A stretch of 62,161 nt of DNA, taken from positions 1 through 62,161 of the forward strand of contig MNWR01000031.1 in assembly GCA_001872725.1 (NCBI GenBank), written 5' to 3'. This DNA is from Proteobacteria bacterium CG1_02_64_396 (GTDB taxonomy: Bacteria > Pseudomonadota > MNWR01 > CG1-02-64-396). The translations under genes and the position numbers were made by a program. The notes under the pieces were generated by a model. It saw only the letters and a program-made list of their open reading frames with translations. It was not told where the DNA came from and did no database searches. Of this stretch, positions 37,258 to 45,897 are shown in pieces. Numbering within the stretch: the first letter of the stretch is position 1; the number at the start of each line of letters is the position of its first letter.

Positions 37258-39179
37258 TCGCGCCCCCGCCCTCCCTTCGCCGCTGTGCCGGGCCGCCTGC
37301 CCCGTGGCGCCAGAGCGCGGCTGGTGTCGCGCCCCGCAGATCCGCCGCCGCTGGGACGCGATGGGGATCCCCCCCGCAGCGCCACCCCCGGCGGCACCAA
37401 CGCCCCCCTCCCCACCCCGATCAAATCCTTCCTCCCCATCTTGAGTAGCGCCCCCCGAATCAACGGCCAATTCTTGGGGTCGTGGTAACGCAGCAGCGCC
37501 TTATGCAGCGCCCGTTGCCCGGCCCGTTTGGGGATTTCGACCGGGGGCAGGCTCTTTTTCAGGGTGTTGCGTCCGGTGTGGTACATGGCGGTGGCAATGG
37601 CCATGGGTGATGGCAAAAACGTTTGCACCTGGTCGACCCGGTAGCGATGCCGTTTGAGCCACACCGCCAGGTTGACCATGTCGGTGTCGGTGGTGCCGGG
37701 GTGTCCGGCGATGAAATAGGGAATCAGGTATTGCTCCTTGCCCCCCTTTTTCGACAACCGCTTGAACAGGGTGTCGAAGCGGTCGAAGACCTCGATTCCC
37801 GGCTTGAGCATGCAGTCGAGCACCCCCTTCTCGGTGTGTTCGGGCGCTACCTTCAGATACCCCCCCACATGGTGGCGCACCAACTCCTCGACATACTCGG
37901 GACTACGTAACGCCAGGTCGTAGCGCACCCCGCTGCCGATGGTCACGGTGTGCACATGGGGGATGGCTCGCACCGCCCGGTAAAGCTCGATCAGGGGGGT
38001 GTGGTCGGTGTTGAGGTGCTCGCAGATGTCGGGATGCACGCAGGCGGGGCGGCGGCAGGCAGCCTCGATCTTGGGGTCGGAGCAGTGCAACCGGTACATG
38101 TTGGCGGTCGGTCCCCCCAGGTCACTGATGTACCCCGTGTAGCCCGGCGTTTTGGCCCGTATCTCCTCGACCTCGCGCACAATCGACCCCTGGGAACGGT
38201 TCTGAATGATCCGCCCCTCGTGCTCGGTGATCGAACAAAAGGTGCATCCGCCGAAGCAACCCCGTTGGATGGCGATCGAAAACTTGATCATTTCGTAGGC
38301 GGGGATGTGGGCCTGGCCGTAACTGGGGTGGGGGCGGCGGGCGAAGGGCAGGGCGTAAAGGCGGTCCATTGCCGTAGTTTCCAGCGGCAGCGGTGGGGGG
38401 TTGATCCAGACGATCCGCTCCCCGTGGCGCTGGGCCAGGGGGCGGGCGTTGAAGGGGTTGGTTTCGCGGTGGAAAAGGTGGTCGGCCTGGGCGAAGGTGG
38501 CTGGGTCGTCCCGCACCGCTTCAAAGGGGGGCAGAGCAACATGCTCAGGGAGCGGCGTGTTTTTCGGCAACAACCGCGCCGTCCCCCGAACATTGCCGAT
38601 GTCGCCGATGGCCTCCCCCGCTTGCAGCCGGGTCACCAATTCGGTTAGCGCTGCCTCGGCGTTGCCGTACAGCAGTAAATCCCCCTTGGCGTCGAGCAAA
38701 ATCGAGCGGCGTACCGTGTCGGACCAATAATCGTAGTGGGCGATGCGGCGCAGGCTGGCCTCGATCCCCCCCAACACAATCGGCACCCCCTTGAAGGCCT
38801 CGCGGCAGCGCTGACTGTAGACGATGCTGGCTCGGTCGGGCCGTTTGCCCCCCTGCCCGCCGGGGGAGTAGGCGTCGTCGGAGCGGATTTTTCGGTTGGC
38901 GGTGTAGCGGTTGACCATCGAATCCATGTTCCCCGCCGTCACCCCGAAGAAGAGGTTGGGGCGTCCCAGTTTTTGGAAGTCGGCCACCGTGTTCCAATCG
39001 GGCTGGGCGATGATCCCCACCTTAAGCCCCAAGGATTCGAGCAAACGACCGATCAACGCCATGCCGAAGGCGGGGTGGTCGATGTAGGCATCCCCGGTAA
39101 CCAGGATGACGTCGCAGTTTTCCCAGCCGAGCTGATCCATCTCGGCGCGGGACATGGGGAGGAAGGGGGCGGGATTCAT
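37254..39179 (-). CDS. ygiQ: YgiQ family radical SAM protein
   Basis: 641 residues. The N-terminus [34 protein letters not shown] is typical of the family (cited in part: [11 protein letters not shown]). The radical SAM cluster motif is CFGGCTFC (C-x3-C-x2-C) at about residue 306, preceded by KFSIAIQRG. The C-terminal part is Arg/Gly-rich and probably disordered. YgiQ proteins are universal in many bacteria, but their substrate is unknown. The gene is convergent with the polysaccharide cluster, and the two stops share TTAA at 37254-37257, without a terminator between them. Confidence 0.93.
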   Translation of the reverse strand: MNPAPFLPMSRAEMDQLGWENCDVILVTGDAYIDHPAFGMALIGRLLESLGLKVGIIAQPDWNTVADFQKLGRPNLFFGVTAGNMDSMVNRYTANRKIRSDDAYSPGGQGGKRPDRASIVYSQRCREAFKGVPIVLGGIEASLRRIAHYDYWSDTVRRSILLDAKGDLLLYGNAEAALTELVTRLQAGEAIGDIGNVRGTARLLPKNTPLPEHVALPPFEAVRDDPATFAQADHLFHRETNPFNARPLAQRHGERIVWINPPPLPLETTAMDRLYALPFARRPHPSYGQAHIPAYEMIKFSIAIQRGCFGGCTFCSITEHEGRIIQNRSQGSIVREVEEIRAKTPGYTGYISDLGGPTANMYRLHCSDPKIEAACRRPACVHPDICEHLNTDHTPLIELYRAVRAIPHVHTVTIGSGVRYDLALRSPEYVEELVRHHVGGYLKVAPEHTEKGVLDCMLKPGIEVFDRFDTLFKRLSKKGGKEQYLIPYFIAGHPGTTDTDMVNLAVWLKRHRYRVDQVQTFLPSPMAIATAMYHTGRNTLKKSLPPVEIPKRAGQRALHKALLRYHDPKNWPLIRGALLKMGRKDLIGVGRGALVPPGVALRGGSPSRPSGGGSAGRDTSRALAPRGRRPGTAAKGGRGRD

Positions 39180-39289
39180 GGGGTGTCGATCTGCATGTGA
39201 AGGGTGGCTGGACGAACGCTCAAAACGTGTGCGAGTCTAGCACGCATCGGTCGTTTGGCGGCACGGCAACCAGGGAGTCAAAGGGCGGA

Positions 39290-41194
39290 ATGTCAATTCG
39301 GATCATCTTGTTCGTGGCGGTGACGGTGATGCTGGTGGCGGTCGAGTCGGTCGGCACCTGGATCGGCAACCGCCACGTCAAAATAGAGATGGAGGCGCTC
39401 TCGCGCCAACAGCTCAATGTTTCGGCATTGGTGTTGCGCGACACCTTGATCGAGATGATGCGCATGGGGGTCGACGACGAGGATCTGCATAACCTCTACG
39501 CCCGTTTCAGGCGGATGCAGGGGGTGCGCGACCTCAGGGTTTGGGTCGCCCCCTCGGTGGTGCGCGATCACGACCTTCAAACCCCCCACCACATCATCGA
39601 CGACCGCCCCGAATGGATCGGATTGGCGCAGGACTCCCCCCGCATGTTCTGGCAATCCGACGCCACCCCTCCCACCTTGAGATTCCTCCACGCCGTGCTG
39701 GCCGAGGAGCAGTGCTTGCAATGCCATGTCAGCGCCCAGGAGGGGGATATGCTGGGGGTGATCGACATCGACATCGACATGAGCCAGGTGCAACAGGCGG
39801 TGGTCCACAATCAGTGGGAGCAACAGACCATTGCCATCGCCGAGCTGGGGTTGATGTTGGCGCTCCTGCTCCTCCTGGGCGAATGGCTGGTTTTTCGCCA
39901 TTTGCGCCATCTGCGCGAGGGGATGGAGCGGATGATGAGCAACGGCCACACCCTGGTCGCCATCCCTGGCGAATCGGGCAACGAAATCGGGGCGCTGATC
40001 TCTGGGTTCAACCGCATGGCCCAGCGCATCCGCGATCTGCTGTTGGAACAGCGCAACACCATCGCAACCCAAACCCAGGAGTTGTCGGTACTGCTCGAAA
40101 CCAGCCACGCCCTCTCCGGCGCGGTTGATCCGCTGCGCTCCCTCGACCGCTTGGCCGAAAACCTGACCCGAGCCAGTGAGACGGCGGCCTGTCAGATCTT
40201 GCTTTGGCAAGAGGGGCAGGAGGGGCGCGTACTGGAACGGCAAGGCCGCTTCCCGGTGCGCACGCTGCCCGCCATTGCCGACCCCGCATGGGCGACGGTG
40301 CGGTTGAACGAATGCCCCGTCATCGCTCGGATTTTAGAAGAGAGGCGGCACAAGGTGGTCGAGCGGGGGGAAATCGTGCAGCTGTGCGACCGGCAGGTGT
40401 TGTTGCTTGGCGGGGGGAGGGCAGCCTTGGCGATCCCGTTGCTCAGCCGCAGCGAGGTCTTGGGGCTGGTGGTGCTGACCGAGTTCCGCGATGCCGACCG
40501 GGCGCCCATCACCCCGCGCAAGATCGAGCTGTGCAAGGCGATGGTGTTTCAGGCCGGGGCGGCGCTGGAGGATGTGCGGCTGCACGACCGGCTGGTTAAG
40601 CAGTTCAATGAGTCGGCCCTGGCGATGGCCGAGGCGGTCGACAAGAAATCGCCCTGGACCGCCGGTCATTCCCGCCGGGTGACCCAATTCGCCCTGCGGC
40701 TGGGCAAGGCGTTGGGTTGGGAGGAGGAACGGCTGGAGCTTTTGCGCATCGCCGGGCTACTGCACGACATCGGCAAGATCGGCACCCCCGGCGCCATCTT
40801 GAATAAGGGTGGTCGGCTCGACGACGCGGAATTTGCAGCCATGCGGCGCCATCCGGTCGACGGCGCCCAGATTTTGGGGCGGATGACCCCCTTCAAGCCG
40901 ATCATCCCCTTCGTGCGCCACCACCACGAGCGTTTCGACGGCCGCGGTTATCCCGACGGTTTGCGGGGGACCGAAATCCCCATCGAGGCACGGGTTTTGG
41001 CGGTGGCCGACGCCTTCGACGCCATGATCGCCGATCGCCCCTACCGCAAGGCGATGTCTTGGAACGAGGCATTGGATCAGTTGCATCGGGGCTCGGGGAG
41101 CCAGTTCGATCCGGGGGTGGTGGCGGTGGCGCTCACCGTTTTTTCGGATCAAGCGGGGGATGGGTGGGTGGTCGGTGGGGACGATGCCGAATGA
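39290..41194 (+). CDS. Membrane HD-GYP phosphodiesterase with periplasmic heme-c type sensor
   Basis: 634 residues from ATG 39290. TM1 at about 3-22, a periplasmic domain to about 175, TM2 at about 178-200 (LGLMLALLLLLGEWLVF), HAMP at about 200-260, GAF at about 275-430 and HD-GYP at about 440-625. The HD (LLHDIGKIGTPG) and HHHERFDGRGYP motifs are complete, so cyclic-di-GMP hydrolysis is expected. The periplasmic part holds C142-L-Q-C145-H146, a CXXCH heme c attachment motif, in a context (EEQCLQCH, then GVIDIDIDMS) like the heme-c sensor domains of some chemoreceptors. It probably senses redox state, O2 or NO. It stands alone. Confidence 0.9.
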   Translation: MSIRIILFVAVTVMLVAVESVGTWIGNRHVKIEMEALSRQQLNVSALVLRDTLIEMMRMGVDDEDLHNLYARFRRMQGVRDLRVWVAPSVVRDHDLQTPHHIIDDRPEWIGLAQDSPRMFWQSDATPPTLRFLHAVLAEEQCLQCHVSAQEGDMLGVIDIDIDMSQVQQAVVHNQWEQQTIAIAELGLMLALLLLLGEWLVFRHLRHLREGMERMMSNGHTLVAIPGESGNEIGALISGFNRMAQRIRDLLLEQRNTIATQTQELSVLLETSHALSGAVDPLRSLDRLAENLTRASETAACQILLWQEGQEGRVLERQGRFPVRTLPAIADPAWATVRLNECPVIARILEERRHKVVERGEIVQLCDRQVLLLGGGRAALAIPLLSRSEVLGLVVLTEFRDADRAPITPRKIELCKAMVFQAGAALEDVRLHDRLVKQFNESALAMAEAVDKKSPWTAGHSRRVTQFALRLGKALGWEEERLELLRIAGLLHDIGKIGTPGAILNKGGRLDDAEFAAMRRHPVDGAQILGRMTPFKPIIPFVRHHHERFDGRGYPDGLRGTEIPIEARVLAVADAFDAMIADRPYRKAMSWNEALDQLHRGSGSQFDPGVVAVALTVFSDQAGDGWVVGGDDAE

Positions 41195-41213
41195 AGAGAC
41201 CGCCCCGTCCGAT

Positions 41214-42347
41214 TTACCCGAATTGTTTGATGTAATACTGCTCAAAAAACCGTTTGCCCCAGTGGAACAGCCTCCCGCCGGGCAACATAAAGCTGCGTTT
41301 TTCGCTGCGGTAGACCAGCATCGCCCCGTCGAGGTGGTCGAGCATGCAGACCAGCTCGGTTTTGGGAATGGCGGCCGGCCCCTTGCCCCGCAGGGCATCG
41401 AGCAGGTTTTCCACCGCCGCCTTGGCTTGCAGATCGGCCATGTGGGCCTGCTTGGGCAGCCAGTCGGGTCCGGGAAAACTCCCCGCATCCCCCGCCACGA
41501 AGAGTCGCTCCATTCCCACCGCCCGGCAGTAGGCGTCGGCCTGCACGAATCCCCCCGGCGAGAGTTCCAAGCCGCTCTGGGCGAGCCAGGCGGGTCCAGT
41601 CAGCCCCGGCATGAAGCAGATCAGATCGGCGGCGACCTCTCCCCCTTCGGTCACAACCTTGCCCTCTTCAAAGCGGACCATCTTGTGGCCCAGGTGGATT
41701 TGGATCCCCCGGTCGGCCAATTCAGCCAACAGGTGTTCCGCCGCTTTGTCGCCCATGCGCTGCCCCGGTTTGGGGGCGGGGCTGAAGAAGGTCAGCTCGA
41801 AGTTGTCGCGCTTCCAATGGCGGCGCAGCCAAGTGTCGATCCCCAACATGAGTTCGAACATCGGCCCCCCCCGCATGGCGGCGGGCTCTTGAGGATTGCC
41901 GGCAAAACCAAAGGCGATTTTCCCCCCCTCCATACTGCGCAGTTTGTCGCGGATTTGTTCTGCGGCCGGGATCCCCTCGCACAGGGTGACGGCGTGCTCA
42001 ATCCCCGGCAGTTTCTTGATGAAACGTCCGCCGCTGGCGATGAGCAGGGCGTCGTTTTCCACCTCCCCTTTGTCGGTGCGCACGATCCGTCCCCCCTCGC
42101 GCAGGCCAGTGACCTGGGCCGGGAAGAACTTGATTTTGTTCTGCTGCAAGAACGATTGCAGGTTGACCGTTAGATCCCGCCCCCGCCGCTGCCCGGTCGG
42201 GATCCAGATCAGGCTGGGGAGGTAGACGAATTCGGGCTTGGGCGCGACCAGGGTGATCTCAAGATCGGGGGGGCCGAAGCGACGCAGTTGGCGGATGGCG
42301 GTGACGGCGGCGAACCCGGCGCCCAGGATGACGATGTGTTGAGCCAT
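41214..42347 (-). CDS. FAD-dependent sulfide:quinone oxidoreductase-like flavoprotein
   Basis: 377 residues from ATG 42347. The FAD-binding fold opens with AQHIVILGAGFAAVTAIRQL, the second dinucleotide region is NDALLIASGGRF, and FVAGDAGSF is the family's flavin-contact motif. Overall layout and length fit the SQR/FCSD/NDH-2 group. Cys positions are 123, 244, 274 and 334. C123 and C334 match SQR Cys128 and Cys356 (A. ferrooxidans numbering), but the middle redox Cys (Cys160) is replaced in the PQEPAAMRGG region. It may therefore be a divergent quinone reductase rather than a true SQR. Confidence 0.85.
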   Translation of the reverse strand: MAQHIVILGAGFAAVTAIRQLRRFGPPDLEITLVAPKPEFVYLPSLIWIPTGQRRGRDLTVNLQSFLQQNKIKFFPAQVTGLREGGRIVRTDKGEVENDALLIASGGRFIKKLPGIEHAVTLCEGIPAAEQIRDKLRSMEGGKIAFGFAGNPQEPAAMRGGPMFELMLGIDTWLRRHWKRDNFELTFFSPAPKPGQRMGDKAAEHLLAELADRGIQIHLGHKMVRFEEGKVVTEGGEVAADLICFMPGLTGPAWLAQSGLELSPGGFVQADAYCRAVGMERLFVAGDAGSFPGPDWLPKQAHMADLQAKAAVENLLDALRGKGPAAIPKTELVCMLDHLDGAMLVYRSEKRSFMLPGGRLFHWGKRFFEQYYIKQFG

Positions 42348-42464
42348 GGCACGAACCCGCTGAGGAGGAAGGGGTGGAATTTGATGGGGGGGAGCCTGAC
42401 GACAAAGGGGCGTCAAGGCCCGGTATTCGATCACGGCGTCCAGGCACGATAAGGCAAGAAAACC

Positions 42465-42498
42465 AAAAGCCCCGTGGGTTTCAAGCCACGGGGCTTTT
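42465..42498. terminator. Rho-independent terminator of the Spy-like gene
   Basis: A perfect 13-bp stem, AAAAGCCCCGTGG with its complement, and an eight-base loop, with T tracts on both strands. It ends the minus-strand Spy-like gene (stop at 42518) and insulates the flavoprotein gene. Confidence 0.9.
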
Positions 42499-42517
42499 TC
42501 GGTGGGACTGGCTGGAA

Positions 42518-43081
42518 TCAGCGCCGAGGCGGCTGTCCACCCTCCTCCATCCGGTTGCGGCGCTGCTCGCGGCGGCTGTCGAGCTGTTGCAGCTGTTCGG
42601 GGGTGAGGAGTTTGCGGACATCGCGCCAGTGCTGGAGGTGGGCGAGTTCCGCTTGGATCAGCAGCTCGTGTTTGGCTTGGATCGCCGCCGTGAGGTCGGC
42701 ATCGGTGGTGGCGGGGTCATTGCTCAAGGCCCGTACCTTGTCGATGGCTTGACGAATCTGCTCGCGCTCGTTGCTGCGTTGTTGAAGGAATGAATCGCGC
42801 AGCGCCTGAATCTTGGTCTTTTGCTCGGCCGTCAGATTCAGTGCATCCCAGCCACGCCCCATCCCAGGGGCGGGCCGTTTGGCTCCAGGCGCCGCCATGC
42901 CCGATTGTCCCGGCATGCAGGGTTGTCCCATGCCGGGGTGTCCCATGATGCAGGGTTGCCCCATGCAGGGGCTCGACTGCATCGGGGCTTCGTCCCATTC
43001 GTCGCCATCGTCTTCGGCCATGGCGGGAAGGGCGGCCATGACGAAACAACCTGCCAAGATCGGTGCTAGCCAATGTCTCAT
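42518..43081 (-). CDS. Spy/CpxP-like periplasmic metal-stress protein with Met/Cys/Pro repeats
   Basis: 187 residues. Signal peptide to about 22 (FVMAALPAMA). Residues about 35-65 form an unusual repeat of PC-M-GQ units (SPCMGQPCIMGHPGMGQPC), six Met and several Cys in about 28 residues, suited to Cu(I) or other soft metals. The remainder is helical with the LTxxQ-type motifs LNLTAEQ (about 82) and LLTPEQ (about 158) that mark Spy/CpxP/ZraP proteins. It is probably a periplasmic chaperone or metal sensor. It is monocistronic, with a strong terminator. Confidence 0.85.
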   Translation of the reverse strand: MRHWLAPILAGCFVMAALPAMAEDDGDEWDEAPMQSSPCMGQPCIMGHPGMGQPCMPGQSGMAAPGAKRPAPGMGRGWDALNLTAEQKTKIQALRDSFLQQRSNEREQIRQAIDKVRALSNDPATTDADLTAAIQAKHELLIQAELAHLQHWRDVRKLLTPEQLQQLDSRREQRRNRMEEGGQPPRR

Positions 43082-43173
43082 GATCTACTCCTGTGTGTGA
43101 AAAGCGCGACCGCTGCCGGGTAGGGTCAGGATGGATGCTCCAGCGGGGGGGCGGTTCCCTGGGGCTGAAGGCG

Positions 43174-44223
43174 TCAGCCGCGTCGATGACGCACGGGGCG
43201 CCCCTTTTTGTCTGGAACGCTCAACATGTGCTCGATCTCTTCGATCTCCCGTTTCATTTTCAGGTAGTTGTTCCAGCGCCCCGCCGCTAGCTCCCCCGCA
43301 TCGATGGCCGCCTGAATGGCGCAGCCCGGCTCGTTGCTGTGGGTGCAGTTGGAAAAACGACAGCTTCCCAAAAGACCTTCAACATCGGGAAACAAAGCGT
43401 CGAGCGACTCGCGTCCCTCCCACAGTTGCAGCTCCCGCATGCCGGGGGTGTCGATCAGCATCCCCCCCGCCTCTAGAAGCAACAATTCCTTATGGGTAGT
43501 GGTGTGGCGACCTTTACCGTCTTTTGCCCGAATTTGCTGGGTTGCCATCTTTGCCTGGCCGCTCAGGGCGTTGATGAGGGTCGATTTGCCCACCCCCGAC
43601 GACCCCAGCACCGCCACCGTCTGCCCCGGCCCCAGATAGGGATCGAGCGCCTCCAGCCCCGAGAGGGTCAGGGTGCTGACCGGGTGGACCGGCACCTGGG
43701 GGGCGATGGCGTGGACCGAGGCGACCACGGCGGCGAGGTTCTCTTCTAGGTCGGCCTTGGTCAGAAGCACCACCGGCCTGGCGCCCCCCTCTTGGGTGAG
43801 CAGCAGGTAGCGTTCTAGACGGCGTAGGTTGAAATCGCGGTCGCAGGCGGTGGCCAGAAAGAGGGTGTCGATGTTGGCGGCGACCACCTGCTGGTCGGCC
43901 TCCAGCCCCGACATGCGCCGGGCGAAAAGGGTTTTGCGGGGCAGCAGCCCCTGGATGGTGGCCCGGTCGCCGGTCGTGGGTCGGATGGCGACCCAATCAC
44001 CCACGGCGGGAAAGTCGATCCTTCCGCTGGCCTGATGGCGCAGACGCCCCGAGACCTCCGCCAGGTATTCCCCCGAGGCGGCGGCAACCCGGTAGATGTT
44101 CTGGTGCTGGGCGACGATGCGGCCCGGTTCGGCCCGTTTGCCGACCCAGGGCTGGTAGCCGGTTTCGAAGAATTCGTCCCAGCCCCAGAGGGTAAGGGGG
44201 GTGTGGGCATGGGGGGGGGTCAT
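43174..44223 (-). CDS. rsgA: Ribosome small-subunit-dependent GTPase A
   Basis: 349 residues. N-terminal OB-fold (AEVSGRLRHQASG), then the circularly permuted GTPase with G4 (LLTKADLEEN) before the P-loop (GSSGVGKSTLINAL) and G3 (DTPGMREL), and a C-terminal zinc-binding part (CRFSNCTHSNEPGC). This order is diagnostic of RsgA/YjeQ, which checks late 30S maturation. It is likely monocistronic: a terminator lies just upstream for the previous gene. Confidence 0.96.
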   Translation of the reverse strand: MTPPHAHTPLTLWGWDEFFETGYQPWVGKRAEPGRIVAQHQNIYRVAAASGEYLAEVSGRLRHQASGRIDFPAVGDWVAIRPTTGDRATIQGLLPRKTLFARRMSGLEADQQVVAANIDTLFLATACDRDFNLRRLERYLLLTQEGGARPVVLLTKADLEENLAAVVASVHAIAPQVPVHPVSTLTLSGLEALDPYLGPGQTVAVLGSSGVGKSTLINALSGQAKMATQQIRAKDGKGRHTTTHKELLLLEAGGMLIDTPGMRELQLWEGRESLDALFPDVEGLLGSCRFSNCTHSNEPGCAIQAAIDAGELAAGRWNNYLKMKREIEEIEHMLSVPDKKGRPVRHRRG

Positions 44224-44242
44224 GGTTTAAGTCCCCAAAAGA

Positions 44243-44270
44243 AAACCCCCAGCCGGATGGCTGGGGGTTT
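44243..44270. terminator. Terminator of the thioredoxin-DUF2892-DUF302 operon
   Basis: A perfect 12-bp stem, AAACCCCCAGCC, with a GGAT loop, lying about 20 bases after the DUF302 stop. Short T/A runs flank it on both sides. Confidence 0.85.
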
Positions 44271-44290
44271 CAAGGTCGTGCGGCGGCCGA

Positions 44291-44680
44291 TCAAATTGCA
44301 TCCAGCGCTTGTTGCATCAGCTCTTTGACGGGACCGGCAACCTCGGTTAGGGCCGGATTGCCGGGGACTCCGAGCATGGCTTGGGGATCGATCATGCTCA
44401 CCACCGTTTGCCCGGCTTCGTTTTCGTAAACGATGACGTTGCAGGGCAGCAGCAGCCCCAGCTCCTCTTCGATTTGCAACGACTGGGCGGCATAACGGGG
44501 ATTGCAGGCGCCAAGAATGCGGTAAGGACGGCGCTCGTGGCCGATTTTTTCCTTCAGGATGCCGGCCACGTTCAGATCGAACAGGGTGCCGAAGCCGACC
44601 CCTTTGAGGGCCTCTTTTGTGCGCTCGACCACCTCGTCCATCGAGCCGGCGACCACCTTGCGGAAACCGTAATCGGCCAT
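44291..44680 (-). CDS. DUF302 domain protein
   Basis: 129 residues, one complete DUF302 domain. Typical features are the N-terminal FRKVVAGSMDEVVERTKEAL, the central ILGACNPRYAAQSL with the conserved Cys-Asn-Pro, and LLPCNVIVYE, with a second Cys. DUF302 proteins are small and of unknown function, common in sulfur and iron oxidisers and often close to thioredoxin or rhodanese genes. The start is ATG 44680, with AAGGAGGG upstream. It lies five bases after the DUF2892 gene and ends the operon. Confidence 0.9.
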   Translation of the reverse strand: MADYGFRKVVAGSMDEVVERTKEALKGVGFGTLFDLNVAGILKEKIGHERRPYRILGACNPRYAAQSLQIEEELGLLLPCNVIVYENEAGQTVVSMIDPQAMLGVPGNPALTEVAGPVKELMQQALDAI

Positions 44681-44685
44681 GGGAC

Positions 44686-44877
44686 TCAGCCCTCCTTGCC
44701 TTTGGTGTTGAGCTTCAACGGCACATAGAGGGGGCACCAGCCGAGGACGGCGGTAGCCAGGGGAATCAGGCCAATCCAGCCCCAGGGGGTCTGGGGACCA
44801 ACGAAGACCAGGGTAACCAGAATGAGACCGACGACGAAGCGGGCCCCGCGATCGACACTGCCCATGTTTGCTTGCAT
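44686..44877 (-). CDS. DUF2892 (YgaP-type) inner membrane protein
   Basis: 63 residues with two transmembrane helices (VVGLILVTLVFVG and WIGLIPLATAVLGW). The start QANMGSVDRGARFVVG and end CPLYVPLKLNT are typical of DUF2892, the membrane anchor that in E. coli YgaP is fused to a rhodanese domain. Here it is a separate gene, and a rhodanese gene with its own membrane helix lies about 550 bases away. AAGGAG precedes the ATG. It may transport or hold sulfur species at the membrane; this is inferred from YgaP. Confidence 0.88.
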   Translation of the reverse strand: MQANMGSVDRGARFVVGLILVTLVFVGPQTPWGWIGLIPLATAVLGWCPLYVPLKLNTKGKEG

Positions 44878-44931
44878 TGGGTGCTCCTTTCCTTTGGTGG
44901 GTGAGAGGTACGTGGCGGACCGGGGTCCGGG

Positions 44932-45369
44932 TTAAGCCAGATGTTGGTTCAACCAGCTATCGAGCTGCCCCTTGGGGAGGGCGCCCATGATGGTATCGGC
45001 ATGTCGCCCCCCCTTAAAGAGCATCAGGGTAGGGATCGAGCGAATCGCAAAGCGGCTTGAAAGGCCAGGGTTTTCGTCGGAGTTGACCTTGACGATTTTC
45101 AGCGACTGCTCCCGCTCGGCCGCGATCTGTTCCAGCACCGGCCCCACCATACGACAAGGGCCGCACCAGGGCGCCCAAAAATCGACCAACACCGGCAGGG
45201 GCGATTGCAGCACCTGCCGGTCGAAGGTGGTGTCGCTGGCGACGACCGGTTTGCCCGGCAGCAGCGTTTGTTTGCACTTGCCGCAGGTCGGTTGTTCGCC
45301 AAGTCGAGCGACAGGCACCCGGTTGAGCGCCCCGCAAGCGGGACAGGGGAGGGTCAGGGTTTCGCTCAT
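44932..45369 (-). CDS. trxC: Thioredoxin 2 (zinc-ribbon thioredoxin)
   Basis: 145 residues. An N-terminal zinc ribbon with two pairs (CPAC at about 9-12 and CGKC at about 32-35) precedes a thioredoxin fold with WCGPC at about 69-73 and the cis-Pro segment RSIPTLMLF. This layout is that of TrxC, which in E. coli belongs to the oxidative-stress response. GGAGG lies four bases before the ATG. It is the first gene of an operon with DUF2892 and DUF302, and a palindrome lies in its promoter. Confidence 0.93.
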   Translation of the reverse strand: MSETLTLPCPACGALNRVPVARLGEQPTCGKCKQTLLPGKPVVASDTTFDRQVLQSPLPVLVDFWAPWCGPCRMVGPVLEQIAAEREQSLKIVKVNSDENPGLSSRFAIRSIPTLMLFKGGRHADTIMGALPKGQLDSWLNQHLA

Positions 45370-45399
45370 GGGGCCTCCGGGGTGTTATAGGTCGTTATG

Positions 45400-45422
45400 G
45401 GTCTTATGAGTTCTATAAGACC
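45400..45422. promoter_or_regulatory. Palindrome upstream of trxC
   Basis: Perfect 8-bp arms GGTCTTAT and ATAAGACC around a seven-base spacer, 31-53 bases before the trxC start. A further related half-site (ATAGGTCGTTAT) lies at 45387-45398, and the outer TATAGGTC/GACCTATA also pair. This clustering of related half-sites looks like a regulator binding region over the promoter; TATAAC at about 45384-45389 on the minus strand is a possible -10 element. Confidence 0.55.
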
Positions 45423-45435
45423 TATATCTCAAGAT

Positions 45436-45855
45436 TTACCGCTCCACCGCATACCCAGCGCTCTGCCACGCCATCGTGCCGCCCCCGACGTTGACGATCT
45501 CGTTGGTCAGCTTGGCGCCGCTCAGAATCACCGCCGCCTGCCCCGAGCGATTGCCGGAGCGGCAGATCAGGGCGATGGGGCGCTCCCCCGCCAGTTTTTG
45601 AATCCGAGGGATTGCCCGTTCCACTTCCGACAGGGGAATCAACACCGCCTTGGGGGCGTGGCCGGCGTTGTATTCGGCCGGGGTGCGCACGTCGATCAAC
45701 AGCGGTGGCTGGTCGCTGCTCATCATGGCGTTCAGGTCGTTCACCGAGATTGTCTTGATCCCGGCCATGGCGGTAGAGATCGGGCCCTTGAGCAGGATGA
45801 AGGCGATCAGTGCGAAGGCGGCGATCCAAGGCCAGTTTTCTTTCACGAAGGTCAT
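45436..45855 (-). CDS. Membrane-anchored rhodanese-like sulfurtransferase
   Basis: 139 residues from ATG 45855 (GGAG six bases upstream). One transmembrane helix at about 8-25 (WPWIAAFALIAFILL) is followed by a single rhodanese domain with the substrate-binding Asp/Arg in LIDVRTPAEYNAGH and the active-site loop CRSGNRS, a six-residue loop suited to sulfane sulfur. No second rhodanese repeat is present. It lies downstream of the RND pump operon on the same strand after a repeat block and may be its last gene. A much longer in-frame extension upstream is not credible. Confidence 0.92.
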   Translation of the reverse strand: MTFVKENWPWIAAFALIAFILLKGPISTAMAGIKTISVNDLNAMMSSDQPPLLIDVRTPAEYNAGHAPKAVLIPLSEVERAIPRIQKLAGERPIALICRSGNRSGQAAVILSGAKLTNEIVNVGGGTMAWQSAGYAVER

Positions 45856-45897
45856 GATGGGCTCCAAAAAGGTACAGGGGGCGCGAAACCGCCCCCT

